From contig NZ_JANUGZ010000001.1 in assembly GCF_024753205.1 (NCBI RefSeq), positions 248,001-312,000 of the forward strand: DNA of 64,000 bases, given 5' to 3'. Source of the stretch: Massilia aurea (GTDB taxonomy: Bacteria > Pseudomonadota > Gammaproteobacteria > Burkholderiales > Burkholderiaceae_D). The translations under genes and the position numbers were made by a program. A model generated the notes under the pieces. That model had not been told where the DNA came from and did not search any database. It saw only the letters and a list, made by a program, of their open reading frames with translations. Positions 28,200 through 38,338 of this stretch are shown piece after piece. Positions within the stretch are counted from its first letter, which is position 1. Each line of letters opens with the position of its first letter.

Positions 28200-31010
28200 G
28201 TGAAGATCAACCGTACAACCCCATTCCCGGGCTTTCTGCTCTCGGCCGTCGCACTGGCCGCCATGACCCTCGCCAACGGTGCGGCAGCGCAGGAAGCGCA
28301 GCCTCAGCGCGTCGAAGTGACGGGCTCATCCATCAAGCGCCTGGCGACCGAAAACGCCCTGCCCCTGACCACCTACAAGGCCGAGGAACTGGTCAACCAG
28401 GGCCTGACCACGATGTCGGAAGTGGCCGTGGCCCTGACCGTGGCCGCGACCAACGAACCAGTCGGCGGCGGTGGCGGCGGCACCATGATCAATATGCGCG
28501 GCCTGAACACCAACCGCACGCTGGTGCTGCTCAACGGCCGCCGCCTGGCCAATGAAGCGCTGGGCGCGAGCTCGGTCAACGTCGACGTCATTCCGATGGC
28601 CGCCATCGAGCGCGTCGAAGTGTTGCGCGACGGCGCATCGGCCCTGTACGGCACCGATGCGATCGCGGGCGTCGTCAACTTCATCACCAAGCGCACGGTG
28701 CAAGAGGTCACGATCCACGCCAGCACAGTGCAGCCGCAGCAGTCCGGCGGCGGCGAACAGAAGCGCGTGACGATCCTGGCCGGCAAGGGCGATATCGCCA
28801 CCGACGGCTGGAACGTCTACACCGCGTTCAGCGCCCAGCGCCGCAGCTCGCTGCTGCAACGCGACCGGCCACAGATCTGGGACGCCGATAAACTCGCGTC
28901 GCTGGGTGGCACGCCGTTCACGGCCAACACCTCGGGCGGCTCGGCGTCGCCCGCCAATTTCACGATCTACCGCAACGGGCGCCCGGCCAATATCACCGGC
29001 AACCCGTATTTCGCCGCCGGTTGCGTAGCCCCGCGCCTGGCCCAGACCACGGTGCCGTCCACCCGCACCGCTGCCAATGGCGCCCGGACCTGCATCACCG
29101 ACCCGGGCATCTATCCGGAACTGCTGCCGGAAAACCAGCAGGTGACCTTGTTCACCAAGGGCAGCCTGGCGCACGGCGACGGCAAGATGCTGACCGTGGA
29201 ACTGAATCTGTCGCGCTCGTACATCGACGCGATCAGCCCGCCCCAGCCGTTCGGCAACAACACCGACTACGACCGCCTCACCGCGTCGCGCCGGCCCCTG
29301 ATGATTACCAGGGCCAGCCCGTATTACCCGGGTGGTCGCGGCGGCGTGCCGGCCGTGGCCGGCCTGAACGGCGAAGACCTGGCCCTGACCTGGAGCCTGG
29401 ATGAACTTGGCGCGGCCAAGTTGCACGACGTGCAGACCAACCACCGGCTGGTGGTCGCCGACGAAGGCGAGTTCAAGGGCTGGGACTACCGCGTCGGCGG
29501 CTCGTACGGCTACAGCCACCGCGACTCCGGCTTCAAGGAAAACTTCGTGCGCACCCCGGCCGTGTATGCCGGTGTGGCCAACGGCATCCTCAATCCGTTC
29601 GGCGCGCAGGATGAAGCGGGCCGCGCCTACCTCGAGAGCATCTCGGCCGACGGCGAGCTGTTTCGCGAGGCCGACGTGCGCTACTACGGCGTCGACTTCA
29701 ACCTGAGCCGCACGCTGATGACGCTGCCCGGCGGCGACCTCGGGATTGCCGTGGGCGGCGACTGGCACCGTGAAACCTATGCCGAGAATGTGCCAATGAT
29801 CGGCAACGAGGTGGTCTGGCGCGTCAGCGGCGCGCCCGGCAACAGCCCGAGCGGCCGGCGCAGCGTGGCGGGTCTCTATGCCGAGCTCGACGCACCGGTG
29901 ACGAAGGACCTGAACCTGAACTTCGCCGTGCGCGGCGACCGTTTCAGCGACTTCGGCTCGACCTTCAACCCGAAGGCCAGCTTCCGCTACCAGCCGATCA
30001 AGGAACTGATGGTGCGCGGCACGGTCAGCACGGGCTTCCGCGCGCCGACCCTGCCCGAACTGTACGGCGTGCCGCGCACATTGACCCCATCGACGTCGAG
30101 CTGGGACGATCCGCTGCTGTGCCCCGGCCCGACCCCGAACGTGGCCGGTTCCGGTACCCTGACCACCGACCCGCGCTTTGCCGGCCTGGGCCTGGACGCC
30201 GAACGCGTCTGCAACACGCGCCTGACCACGCTCGTCGGCGCCAACCCGGACCTGGAGCCGGAAAAATCGAAGACCTATACGGTCGGCTTCGTGGTCGAGC
30301 CGGTCAAGAACTTCGTTGCCACGATCGACTTCTGGAAGATCGACATGAAGCGCACGATCGCACAGATCAACGAGGATTCGATCTTCGATAACCTGGACCG
30401 CTACCAGGACCTGTTCGTGCGCAACCCGGACGGCACGCTGCAGTACATCACGAAGACGCGGCTGAACATGGGCGGGCTCAAGACCCAGGGCATCGACCTG
30501 AGCCTGAACTACATGCTGCCGACGGCGCGCTGGGGACGCTTCGGCTTCTCGATGGACGGCACCTACACCGACCGCTACGAAGGCCAGAACGATGCGGCCA
30601 GCCCATGGGTCGACAGCGTCGGACGCATCGGCGCGCTTGCGACCGGCTCGACCTCGGCCAACACCTACATCTTCAAGTGGAAGCACCAGGCGCGCGTGAA
30701 CTGGCAGTACGGTGCGTTCTTCGCCCAGCTCACGCAGCAGTACAGCTCGAGCTACGAAGACACCAATGCGCTGCCGACCCAGCAGCCAGGGCAGCCGTTC
30801 TACAACGTGATCGAGCCGTACCGCGTCTATAACCTGTCGACGACCTACAAGGTCTCGAAGCAGCTCAAGATCGGCGCCGGCGTGAACAACCTGTTCGACA
30901 CCGATCCGCCGCTGTCGAACCAGCGCCTGTCCTCGCGTGTGGTGTTTGCGCAGAACATCGCCAAGCCGATTGGCCGAGCGTTCACGGTAAGGGCTGATTA
31001 CACGTTCTGA
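28200..31010 (+). CDS. TonB-dependent outer-membrane receptor (pectin-oligomer uptake candidate)
   Basis: 936 residues from a GTG start preceded by AGGAGA at the right distance; an earlier in-frame TTG has no ribosome site. A signal peptide ends at GAAAQ/EAQ. The plug domain follows (QRVEVTGSSIKRLATENALPLTTYKAEEL, GLNTNRTLVLLNGRRLA, VEVLRDGASALYGTDAIAGVVNFI), then a long beta-barrel ending in an aromatic residue (FTVRADYTF). It would bring oligosaccharides through the outer membrane, driven by TonB. It lies downstream of the lyase-esterase/GntR genes with a TTGGTC-type site. The substrate is inferred from context only. Confidence 0.9.
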   Translation: MKINRTTPFPGFLLSAVALAAMTLANGAAAQEAQPQRVEVTGSSIKRLATENALPLTTYKAEELVNQGLTTMSEVAVALTVAATNEPVGGGGGGTMINMRGLNTNRTLVLLNGRRLANEALGASSVNVDVIPMAAIERVEVLRDGASALYGTDAIAGVVNFITKRTVQEVTIHASTVQPQQSGGGEQKRVTILAGKGDIATDGWNVYTAFSAQRRSSLLQRDRPQIWDADKLASLGGTPFTANTSGGSASPANFTIYRNGRPANITGNPYFAAGCVAPRLAQTTVPSTRTAANGARTCITDPGIYPELLPENQQVTLFTKGSLAHGDGKMLTVELNLSRSYIDAISPPQPFGNNTDYDRLTASRRPLMITRASPYYPGGRGGVPAVAGLNGEDLALTWSLDELGAAKLHDVQTNHRLVVADEGEFKGWDYRVGGSYGYSHRDSGFKENFVRTPAVYAGVANGILNPFGAQDEAGRAYLESISADGELFREADVRYYGVDFNLSRTLMTLPGGDLGIAVGGDWHRETYAENVPMIGNEVVWRVSGAPGNSPSGRRSVAGLYAELDAPVTKDLNLNFAVRGDRFSDFGSTFNPKASFRYQPIKELMVRGTVSTGFRAPTLPELYGVPRTLTPSTSSWDDPLLCPGPTPNVAGSGTLTTDPRFAGLGLDAERVCNTRLTTLVGANPDLEPEKSKTYTVGFVVEPVKNFVATIDFWKIDMKRTIAQINEDSIFDNLDRYQDLFVRNPDGTLQYITKTRLNMGGLKTQGIDLSLNYMLPTARWGRFGFSMDGTYTDRYEGQNDAASPWVDSVGRIGALATGSTSANTYIFKWKHQARVNWQYGAFFAQLTQQYSSSYEDTNALPTQQPGQPFYNVIEPYRVYNLSTTYKVSKQLKIGAGVNNLFDTDPPLSNQRLSSRVVFAQNIAKPIGRAFTVRADYTF

Positions 31011-31018
31011 TGGTTGGC

Positions 31019-31069
31019 AACCTGCGGCGCAAACGGCAAGCTGATGCCGTCGCGCTGGCAGGGCAACGA
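31019..31069 (+). pseudogene. Relic of a GH28 polygalacturonase gene
   Basis: About 50 bp just after the TonB receptor encodes TCGANGKLMPSRWQGNE, matching DCGANGKLVLSRWQGND of the intact GH28 protein at 54919-56760. The two DNA segments are also alike through most of the stretch. No GH28 similarity continues on either side. This is a small scar of a lost or rearranged GH28 gene. Confidence 0.7.
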
Positions 31070-32064
31070 GTCAACGGAGCGCATTTCTGCGCCGCTTCCA
31101 TGTCGCAAGGTGACGCTTCTCTATGGCGTGAACTTCGAGCCGTCATTCTGTACACGCCACCGCCAGGCTCGCCGATGGCACCAGAATCCCTGCCGTCCTG
31201 CGCCGGGATCATCATCACGGCCGAGCGCGATTACGCGTCTAACCGGGAACAGGCCTTGGCTTCCTGCATGCTCGACGCCGATGGCCAAAGCTGGCGCGTG
31301 CTATCAGCGCGCACGAACAGCGCCAACCGTCTCGACATTGCCTGCGGCCTGCCAGTCTACGTGTACTCAGTGGCTACACGCCAGGGTCAAGGTAGCGCTT
31401 TTGCGCGCATCGATGCGTTCTACGACCTGATCCGGCAAGGCGCACAGCCTGACTTCACACCGGCACTCGACTGCGGCGCAGCCGCTGCAACCTGTGCATC
31501 GCCCCGGACGGCACGACTATTGGACGGCACCGGTCCGATGGAACAGCAATGGGATGCCATCCTGCGCGCGCGCTGGAAAAGCGGATGCCCACCGATTGCG
31601 TTGGCCAGCTCGATGTCATGTAGAAGTCGATGGCTAGATGGATAGATGGATTGTCGGTGAGCGGGAAGCTGAACACGGGGGCGGCAATGGCCTCCGCCTG
31701 CACCTCATACGGAAGCTGGCCTTTGGGTTGAAGTATGAGGATACGTTCGAGAGCCGTGCACTCAACCATGGCAGAGTTAGTAGACCGGGCACAATTCTTA
31801 ATGGACTGCTTATGATTTTACCAAGCACGCGTGAGGATGATCCAAGCCCCCTTACAGTTTCCCACAGGACTCACCTCAACTGGTGCCGCTGCGATGCATG
31901 GTGCCAACGCCCTTGGTCGTGGGGATCCTGGTTACGCAGCAGCCATTGCCAATCCACGCGATCAGTGTGGCTGAATTATGCGCTGAGGGTTAATGCTGTT
32001 TTTATGGATCGTCAGTGCCTGAAACGGTTAATATTTACATTCTATTCACGCACTCGATCCTACA
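31070..32064. other. Long gap without a recognisable gene
   Basis: One open frame (rightward, about 31100-31645, with MSQGDASLWRELRAV near its start and a Cys-rich end) could be a small hypothetical gene or decayed sequence. I recognise no family, ribosome site or good codon pattern. Base composition drifts toward AT before the next gene. A TAATAT at 32029-32034 could be the -10 of the following gene. Confidence 0.4.
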
Positions 32065-34059
32065 ATGACAAACGCCGTTTACTCCGATGAAGAAGCCGCG
32101 AAGGTAATCAAGCATCACGCCACCCTTTCCGGGTTGTTGGCGCACGAACACGCTCTGCAACTGCTCGCTCACATGACTGACGACCATGTTGAAAATTTCA
32201 TCGATGTCATGGATGGAGAGGAAATTGAAAAAATCTGGACAGCCGCAGGGGAGTTGGGATACTCGGAATCTATAGGGGAAGGAGTTTTTATTCAATCTCT
32301 CTTTAACTTGGCCTTTCCTTACGGCGGAACCCATTTTCTTCGCTTGAGTAAAGCGTTGATCGAAAACGATCCGGGGCGATACATTACATGGTTCAAGGAG
32401 TGGAGTCGTCTGGCCACAATAAGCCGAAATGAGAGGCTATCCGAGCCTTTCGACAGGGTCAGTGCGTTGGCGCTGAAAGAAATTCTAGTCAAGGCCGATG
32501 CGAGCGCCGTGGCGGATCTGTCGCACTGGATCGTGACCGCCGCGCCGTCGCCGTCACGACTGAAATATCTGGATACGCTTGCAGGACTTGACATGTCGGG
32601 GGCGGATCAACATCCTCTCCTTGACCTGAAATTGTTGAATGCCGACGCCTTGTACCGAGCATTGTCGATATGGTGGGAGCCGCAGCGGGACCGTTGTTTG
32701 ATTAGAGAATACGACAAGCCGTGGAGTGACTTTCTGGAGACAAGGTACACCTCCACGCCCGCGTCCATTGCCTTCCTCGCGGAACATGGTGGAGATTTCC
32801 TGGCGCTACCGATCGGCTATCTTTCCGGAGTAGCTGCGGCAGTGACGGGGGATATCGACTCAGAACTCAAAAAATATGGCGTGGTCTCCAACAGTGCCGT
32901 ATTCTTACCTGTCGCCCAGACATGGCATTTCCTCAGCAAGATCAGCGACTATCGAATGCGTCGTGGTAACGACCATGAAACAGAGTTATTAGGGCTGCGC
33001 AAGGCTCTACTTGACAATGTTACCCGACACCCCCAGAGCTGGATCACGTCGTTGCACTGGATCTTTCTACATGCCGAAGTCCGGGACGTGAAGTCGGATA
33101 CCGTCGCCATAACGTGCCAGCTGAATCAGATTGCTACGCCGCGTTTGGAAAATCTCCTCGCAGACAACGACGGTGTGGTGGCGACATTGGCGAGGGGCAT
33201 TCTGGCACTACTGACTGGAACAAACGACCCTGCAAATGCGAATATCGCCTATCTGGCGGATTCGCTCGCGCATTATCACGACGGCACACTCAAATTTCCT
33301 TCACCTCTTAGTCTTCGCTCGGCGACGTGGATTTGCTCTAACGAACTTGAGCAGTATTTTCGCGATGGAGTTAAACGGGCAACTGCATACTTCGATCATC
33401 ACGTAGCCGAGAGCCATACCAGCCCGGAAGAATCGTTAACCGGTACACTAATGAACGAGTTGGTGGTGCAGTTCCGGGACTCGCTAAAAATTTTATCAAC
33501 AGTGAAGCCGCAGTCGTCGGACGCCCCCACCTTGAGGTTGGCTCAGCGCGATTTTTCAAAAACTAAAGAAGAGCCGATCTATGGTTGCGACCTCGCGTTC
33601 CTCATCAGGGCACAAGCACCCGAAGTGTACAAGATGGAATGGACGGACATCGTTCAAGTAAAGAAATCTTTGGTCATGTCAAATTCGGAGGCGAAATCGA
33701 ACACAGCCGATAGCTGGGAAATCGACATAAGGCAATTAAGAAAAATCTTGTTATATTCGGCTTCCGCGGTGTACTTCCTACTGTGCGCGAACGGCGGCAC
33801 GCTCGTGGTTCCCGCGCGTTTCTTACTGGGTTTTGTCGGTGTCAAGGCAGGGTCGGAAGCGAACAAAACGCGTACCATCGGCTACCACATGATCCGATCC
33901 GCTGCGATTCCCCTGGAGCAGTACTTGGTTGACTTATTGATTGGACAGTGGATAGGAACTAACTCAAAAAGAGCGCTGTCTTTTGTCAAAGGAAATCAAG
34001 TACACAGACCCCGAGCGGTTTTTGAGATAACAATCGAATTCCAGGCGCCACGCGGTTGA
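32065..34059 (+). CDS. Orphan 664-residue protein with possible PD-(D/E)XK nuclease C-terminus
   Basis: Not a family I can name. Its codons are visibly AT-richer than the neighbours, with many AAA, ATA and TTA. Residues 1-~450 look all-helical, with no signal peptide. The segment ~500-600 resembles Mrr-like restriction-endonuclease domains: acidic E502/E503, GCDLAF with D509, a short strand, then VQVKKS with Q531 and K533 (a D...QxK pattern), then a helix (EIDIRQLRKILLYSASAVYF) and a strand LVVPARFL. There is no partner gene and no clear ribosome site. It interrupts the pectin region, with a decayed gap on one side and a microsatellite on the other, suggesting horizontal entry. A role in defence is speculation from fold and context. 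Confidence 0.65.
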   Translation: MTNAVYSDEEAAKVIKHHATLSGLLAHEHALQLLAHMTDDHVENFIDVMDGEEIEKIWTAAGELGYSESIGEGVFIQSLFNLAFPYGGTHFLRLSKALIENDPGRYITWFKEWSRLATISRNERLSEPFDRVSALALKEILVKADASAVADLSHWIVTAAPSPSRLKYLDTLAGLDMSGADQHPLLDLKLLNADALYRALSIWWEPQRDRCLIREYDKPWSDFLETRYTSTPASIAFLAEHGGDFLALPIGYLSGVAAAVTGDIDSELKKYGVVSNSAVFLPVAQTWHFLSKISDYRMRRGNDHETELLGLRKALLDNVTRHPQSWITSLHWIFLHAEVRDVKSDTVAITCQLNQIATPRLENLLADNDGVVATLARGILALLTGTNDPANANIAYLADSLAHYHDGTLKFPSPLSLRSATWICSNELEQYFRDGVKRATAYFDHHVAESHTSPEESLTGTLMNELVVQFRDSLKILSTVKPQSSDAPTLRLAQRDFSKTKEEPIYGCDLAFLIRAQAPEVYKMEWTDIVQVKKSLVMSNSEAKSNTADSWEIDIRQLRKILLYSASAVYFLLCANGGTLVVPARFLLGFVGVKAGSEANKTRTIGYHMIRSAAIPLEQYLVDLLIGQWIGTNSKRALSFVKGNQVHRPRAVFEITIEFQAPRG

Positions 34060-34100
34060 ACGCTGCACATGAGTCTGCAAATTTCTCCGGCGCCGACGAT

Positions 34101-34146
34101 GGCGGTGGCGGTGGCGGTGGCGGTGGCGGTGGCGGTGGCGGTGGCG
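34101..34146. repeat. GGCGGT hexanucleotide microsatellite
   Basis: Seven perfect tandem copies of GGCGGT plus a partial eighth lie about 40 bp after the orphan gene stop, in the convergent gap 34060-34282. Copy number may vary between strains. It falls outside any supported gene. Confidence 0.9.
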
Positions 34147-34282
34147 ATCCAGCATCGGCATCGAATAGGCACTCCCGCCGCCCTACAGCCCAGCCGTGGT
34201 ATCGCTACAATATGCGCGCAATGCGCCTGAATCACGTGCGCACTAACGACAAGATGTTCGACACAGTACTCTTCCCCGCCCC

Positions 34283-36751
34283 TCAAGGCGTAATGCGCGC
34301 GTAGTCTACGTCTGCCCAGGCACCCGGCGCGCCAGTCGCGAGCAGGCCGACCTGGGCGCCAACCCAGCGCCCCATCATGGCGTCGAATGGCTCGCCCAAT
34401 GGGATGAATACGTAGCCATCCTGGCTGTACGAAAACGCTACACGCGCGCCATGCGTCACCTGCGCACGCAGCAGCACCTTGTAGGAGTCCAGCGCCGGCC
34501 CAAGCGTTTCGATGCACTCGCCCGCCCCCTCGCAGCGCGCCGCTACCATGCGAGGCTTTCCGTCAACCCGGCGCAGCCCGAACCACTGGCTGGTCAGTCC
34601 CAGCACGCCCAGTCCAACCTGATCACCGTCGCGCACCGTGCGCAGTTCCGCGCTGGCCGTCAAGCCAAAGGCCGGCGCCGGGAATTTTTGCGTCAGCACC
34701 GACCCCAGCGTGCGCAGCGGCGCAGTCGGTTGCGCGAACAGGCGCAGCATGCCGGGACGGGCATCAAGCGCATACCAGCCACGCTGCGGGTTGGCCGTCC
34801 ATTGCCACTGGCGGCCCAGCACAGCCCCATCGAATTCGTCGCCCGTCGCCGGCTCGCGGCGAGCAAACACGCCCGGCACCGGCTTGGCATGCTCGGTGAC
34901 CGGCTGACCCACGCCCGGCGTGGCGGACGGTTCACCGATCAGCGGCCAGTCTTCTAACCAGCGCAGCGGCTGCAGATGCACCACGCGGCCATAAGCGCGC
35001 AGGTCTTGAAAGTGAAAGAACCAGTCCCCGCCCTGCGGCGTGGTGACCCAGGCACCCTGGTGCGGGCCGTTGGTTCCCGTTGCGCCCTGCGCCATGACGA
35101 TCCGGTCTTCGTAGGGGCCCTCGATCCGGCGCGAGCGAAACACCGATTGCCAGCCGTGCTCGACCCCGCCAGCTGGCGCGAACACGTAATACCAGCCATT
35201 GCGCTTGTACAGCTTGGGCCCTTCCAGGGTCCGGTAACCGGGCAAACGGTTGCCATCGATGACCACGCGGCCTTCGTCCAGCAGGCTGCGCCCGTCGGGC
35301 GCCATCCGGCGCAGGGTAAGCACGTTGTTGATACCGGCGCGGCTCTTGGCCCACGCGTGGATTAGCCAGGCCCGGCCATCGTCGTCCCACAGCGGCGCTG
35401 GATCGATGATTCCCTTGCCCGGCAACAGCAGGTGCGGCGCGCTCCACGGGCCAGCAAAGTCGGTGGCCGTGGTGACGTAAATACCGTGATCCGGATCGGG
35501 ATAAAAAATCCAGAAGCGCCCGTCGTGATGGCGCAGGCTGGGCGCCCACACGCCCTTGCCGGGCTGGGGCGCGGCGAAGGCGGCCGGCGGCGTGAGTTGT
35601 GGCAGCGCGTGGCCCACCAGCTCCCAGTTCACCATGTCGCTTGACGCGAGCAGCGGCAGGCCAGGCGCGTTGGCAAAGCTCGATGACACCATGTAGTAGC
35701 GCTCACCGACGCGGATCGCGTCGGGGTCGGAATAATCGGCGTGCAGGATCGGGTTGCGATAGCGGCCGTTGCCGAGATCCGGCGACCACGGCGCGCGTGC
35801 GGGCACCGGCCCGAGCGTCTTGCCCAGAAACCGGTCCATCGCATCGACGGTCGGCGCCAGCCAGGGATCGAACAGCCAGAAGGAATGCGGCGCCCCGTCC
35901 AGCGCCACGGTATCGGTCAGGATGCCATGGCTGGCCAGCGTGGCCGCCAGCGCCTCGCGTCCGCTCGAAAAGCGCGGCGCGGCGCCGACGATGAATTGCA
36001 CCGGCGGGCTGTCCTTGCCGGCATGGGTCAGCGGCGAGGCGTCGCGCCACAGTGCCGGCTGCTCGGCATAGCGCCCGCCAAACCAGGCGCCTGCTGCCGA
36101 CGGGCGCTTGGCCGGGTCGTCTTCAAAGCGCAGCGCCAGTTCGGAGGTGAAATCGGACAGGCCGTCGATATTGATCACGGCCCGCACTGCGTCGGGCCGA
36201 GTCATGCCCACCAGCGCGGCGATCTGCCCGCCGGCCGAGCCGCCCGCGATGGCGACGCGCGCCGCATCCAGACCCAGGCCGGGTGCCTGCGCGCGCAGCC
36301 AGTCCAGCGCATCCTTCACGTCATCGATTGCCGCCGGATAGCGCGCCTGGCCCGATAGGCGGTAGCTGACGGTGGCCGCAGCGTAACCGCGCGCTGCCAG
36401 GCGCGCTGCCAGCGGGGCCATGTTCGAGCGCTCACCGCTGGCCCAGCCGCCGCCATGCACCAGCACCACCAGCGGCGCCGGGGCGTCGCCCGCTGCCGGC
36501 AGGTACAGATCGAGTGCCAGGGCCAGTGCGTCACGTTTCGCGTACACGATGTCCTTGCGCACCTGCACCGGCGCCGGTGCGTCGGCGCTGGCAATCCGGA
36601 TGAACGGGTAGTCGCGTACCAGCTTCTTATAGGTGGTGTCGGCGTCGTAGCGTGCCTGCGCCGCTGCCGGCGCCATGACCGCGAGCGTGCCCAGCGCAAG
36701 GCAGGCCAGCACGATGCGTTTGCACGCTGCGCTCTTTGCAGCCGCAGCCAT
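34283..36751 (-). CDS. Secreted fusion of alpha/beta-hydrolase esterase and GH43 glycosidase
   Basis: 822 residues. Signal peptide ends near AAAQA (residue ~32). Esterase domain ~35-310: oxyanion HGGGW (99-103), nucleophile S172 in GGSAGG, His in DGAPHSFWLFD. GH43 five-bladed propeller from ~330: RNPILHADYSDPDAI holds the catalytic base Asp, WAPSLRHHDGRFWIFY follows, and LEGPKLYKRNGWYYVF carries the catalytic acid Glu. The C-terminal ~180 residues are a GH43_C2-like beta-sandwich. It probably removes acyl groups and arabinose or xylose from pectin side chains. It follows garD in the same direction with a 3-nt gap. A decayed copy of the esterase part lies at 50137-50298. Confidence 0.88.
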   Translation of the reverse strand: MAAAAKSAACKRIVLACLALGTLAVMAPAAAQARYDADTTYKKLVRDYPFIRIASADAPAPVQVRKDIVYAKRDALALALDLYLPAAGDAPAPLVVLVHGGGWASGERSNMAPLAARLAARGYAAATVSYRLSGQARYPAAIDDVKDALDWLRAQAPGLGLDAARVAIAGGSAGGQIAALVGMTRPDAVRAVINIDGLSDFTSELALRFEDDPAKRPSAAGAWFGGRYAEQPALWRDASPLTHAGKDSPPVQFIVGAAPRFSSGREALAATLASHGILTDTVALDGAPHSFWLFDPWLAPTVDAMDRFLGKTLGPVPARAPWSPDLGNGRYRNPILHADYSDPDAIRVGERYYMVSSSFANAPGLPLLASSDMVNWELVGHALPQLTPPAAFAAPQPGKGVWAPSLRHHDGRFWIFYPDPDHGIYVTTATDFAGPWSAPHLLLPGKGIIDPAPLWDDDGRAWLIHAWAKSRAGINNVLTLRRMAPDGRSLLDEGRVVIDGNRLPGYRTLEGPKLYKRNGWYYVFAPAGGVEHGWQSVFRSRRIEGPYEDRIVMAQGATGTNGPHQGAWVTTPQGGDWFFHFQDLRAYGRVVHLQPLRWLEDWPLIGEPSATPGVGQPVTEHAKPVPGVFARREPATGDEFDGAVLGRQWQWTANPQRGWYALDARPGMLRLFAQPTAPLRTLGSVLTQKFPAPAFGLTASAELRTVRDGDQVGLGVLGLTSQWFGLRRVDGKPRMVAARCEGAGECIETLGPALDSYKVLLRAQVTHGARVAFSYSQDGYVFIPLGEPFDAMMGRWVGAQVGLLATGAPGAWADVDYARITP

Positions 36752-36754
36752 CGG

Positions 36755-38296
36755 TCAGGTCACGGGTGCGGGATTGAACAGCGCCAGCGAGTTATGCAGC
36801 TTCCAGTGCTCGGCCCAGGTCTTGCGACCGCTCGCCACATCGAGGATCAGCCGGAACAGTTGCCAGCCGACGTCCTCGATGCTCGCTTCGCCGCTGGCGA
36901 TGGTGCCGGCGTCCAGGTCCATCAGGTCATGCCAGCGGCGCGCCAGCTCGGTGCGGGTAGCCACCTTGATGACGGGGACCGCGGCCAGGCCGTACGGGGT
37001 GCCGCGCCCAGTGGTGAAGATGTGCACGTTCATCCCGGCGGCCATCTGCAGCGTGCCGCAAATGAAGTCGCTGGCCGGGGTGGCTGCGTAGATCAGGCCT
37101 TTCTGCGTCAGCTTGTCGCCCGGCGAGAGCACGCCGGTAATCGCCGTGCTGCCCGACTTGACGATCGAGCCCATCGCCTTTTCGACGATGTTCGACAGTC
37201 CACCCTTCTTGTTGCCGGGCGTAGTGTTGGCGCTGCGATCGACGCTGCCGCGCACCAGGTAATCGTCGTACCACTGCATCTCGCGCACCATGGCTGCCGC
37301 TACTTCCGGCGTCGCGGCGCGCGCGGTCAACTGGTCGATGCCGTCACGCACCTCGGTCACTTCGGAAAACATCACGGTGCCGCCGGCGCGCACCAGCAGA
37401 TCGGTCGCGTAGCCCACGGCCGGATTGGCCGTCACGCCAGAAAACGCATCGCTGCCGCCGCACTGCACGCCCACCACGAGGTCGGACGCCGGGCAGGTTT
37501 CGCGACGGCGTGCGTTCAGTTCCTGCAGGTGCCGTTCGGCGGTGACCATCAGCGCGTCGATCATCGACATGAAGCCCACATGCTGCTGGTCCTGCAGCGT
37601 GACCACCGACGGCGTGCCATTGCCGATCGGGATCGAGCCGGCCGGGAACAGGCGCGCCGGCGGCAGCTTTTCGCAGCCCAGGCTCACCACCATCACGTTG
37701 TCCCCGAAATTCGGATTCTTCGACAGGTTGCGGATGGTCCGGATCGGAATGTCGGCGCCGGGTGCGTCGATCGCCACGCCGCAGCCATACACGTGCTCAA
37801 GCGAGACCACGTCTTCGACGTTCGGGTAGCGCGGCAGCAGTTCGTCCCGGATCCGCCGCACGGCGTACTCGATCACGCCCGACACGCACTGCACGGTGCT
37901 GGTGATGGCCAGCAGATTGCGGGTGCCGACCGAGCCGTCCTTGTTGCGGTAGCCCTCGAACGTGTACCCGTCCAACAGCGGGCCGGCAGCGACGGCGTGG
38001 GTGCCAACTGGCAGGTCGTCGAGCGAGCGCGCCGCCGGCATGCGCAGCACGCGCTCGGACACCCAGCTGCCGCGTGCGATCGGACCGCTGGCATAGCCGA
38101 TCGTCACGCCATAGCGGATCACCGGTTCGCCGTCGGCCAGGTCGCTCAGCGCGACCTTGTGGCCCTGAGGAACGCCTTCGAGCAGCACCAGCCCGCCGGG
38201 CAGCACGGTGCCGGCGGGCAGGCCGCCATCGTTGACGACGATGGCAACATTGTCGCCTGGCTGCATGCGGATCGTGCGCGGAAGGTCGTGGTTCAT
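36755..38296 (-). CDS. garD: Galactarate dehydratase
   Basis: 513 residues, close to E. coli GarD (523). The start [21 protein letters not shown] at 38296 begins the SAF-like domain. The UxaA/GarD core follows: [23 protein letters not shown] split over the substrate cleft, [27 protein letters not shown] and the end [17 protein letters not shown]. It dehydrates galactarate to 5-dehydro-4-deoxy-D-glucarate, the KdgD substrate. It is the first gene of a leftward unit with the esterase-GH43 fusion, behind two TTGGCC-type sites. Altronate dehydratase is a relative, but the GarD features and the pathway context favour galactarate. Confidence 0.92.
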   Translation of the reverse strand: MNHDLPRTIRMQPGDNVAIVVNDGGLPAGTVLPGGLVLLEGVPQGHKVALSDLADGEPVIRYGVTIGYASGPIARGSWVSERVLRMPAARSLDDLPVGTHAVAAGPLLDGYTFEGYRNKDGSVGTRNLLAITSTVQCVSGVIEYAVRRIRDELLPRYPNVEDVVSLEHVYGCGVAIDAPGADIPIRTIRNLSKNPNFGDNVMVVSLGCEKLPPARLFPAGSIPIGNGTPSVVTLQDQQHVGFMSMIDALMVTAERHLQELNARRRETCPASDLVVGVQCGGSDAFSGVTANPAVGYATDLLVRAGGTVMFSEVTEVRDGIDQLTARAATPEVAAAMVREMQWYDDYLVRGSVDRSANTTPGNKKGGLSNIVEKAMGSIVKSGSTAITGVLSPGDKLTQKGLIYAATPASDFICGTLQMAAGMNVHIFTTGRGTPYGLAAVPVIKVATRTELARRWHDLMDLDAGTIASGEASIEDVGWQLFRLILDVASGRKTWAEHWKLHNSLALFNPAPVT

Positions 38297-38338
38297 GTGT
38301 CGTGTCTGCCTGACGGCTGAAGTTGGGAGGATCGCTTT

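Noticed and set aside
28326-30686. Minus-strand open frame across the first TonB receptor
   Set aside because: Shadow of the receptor gene; low-complexity His/Arg/Gly translation with no ribosome site.
34056-34304. Glycine-repeat protein encoded by the GGCGGT array
   Set aside because: The frame consists of the microsatellite plus flanks, has no ribosome site, and overlaps the stop of the orphan gene.
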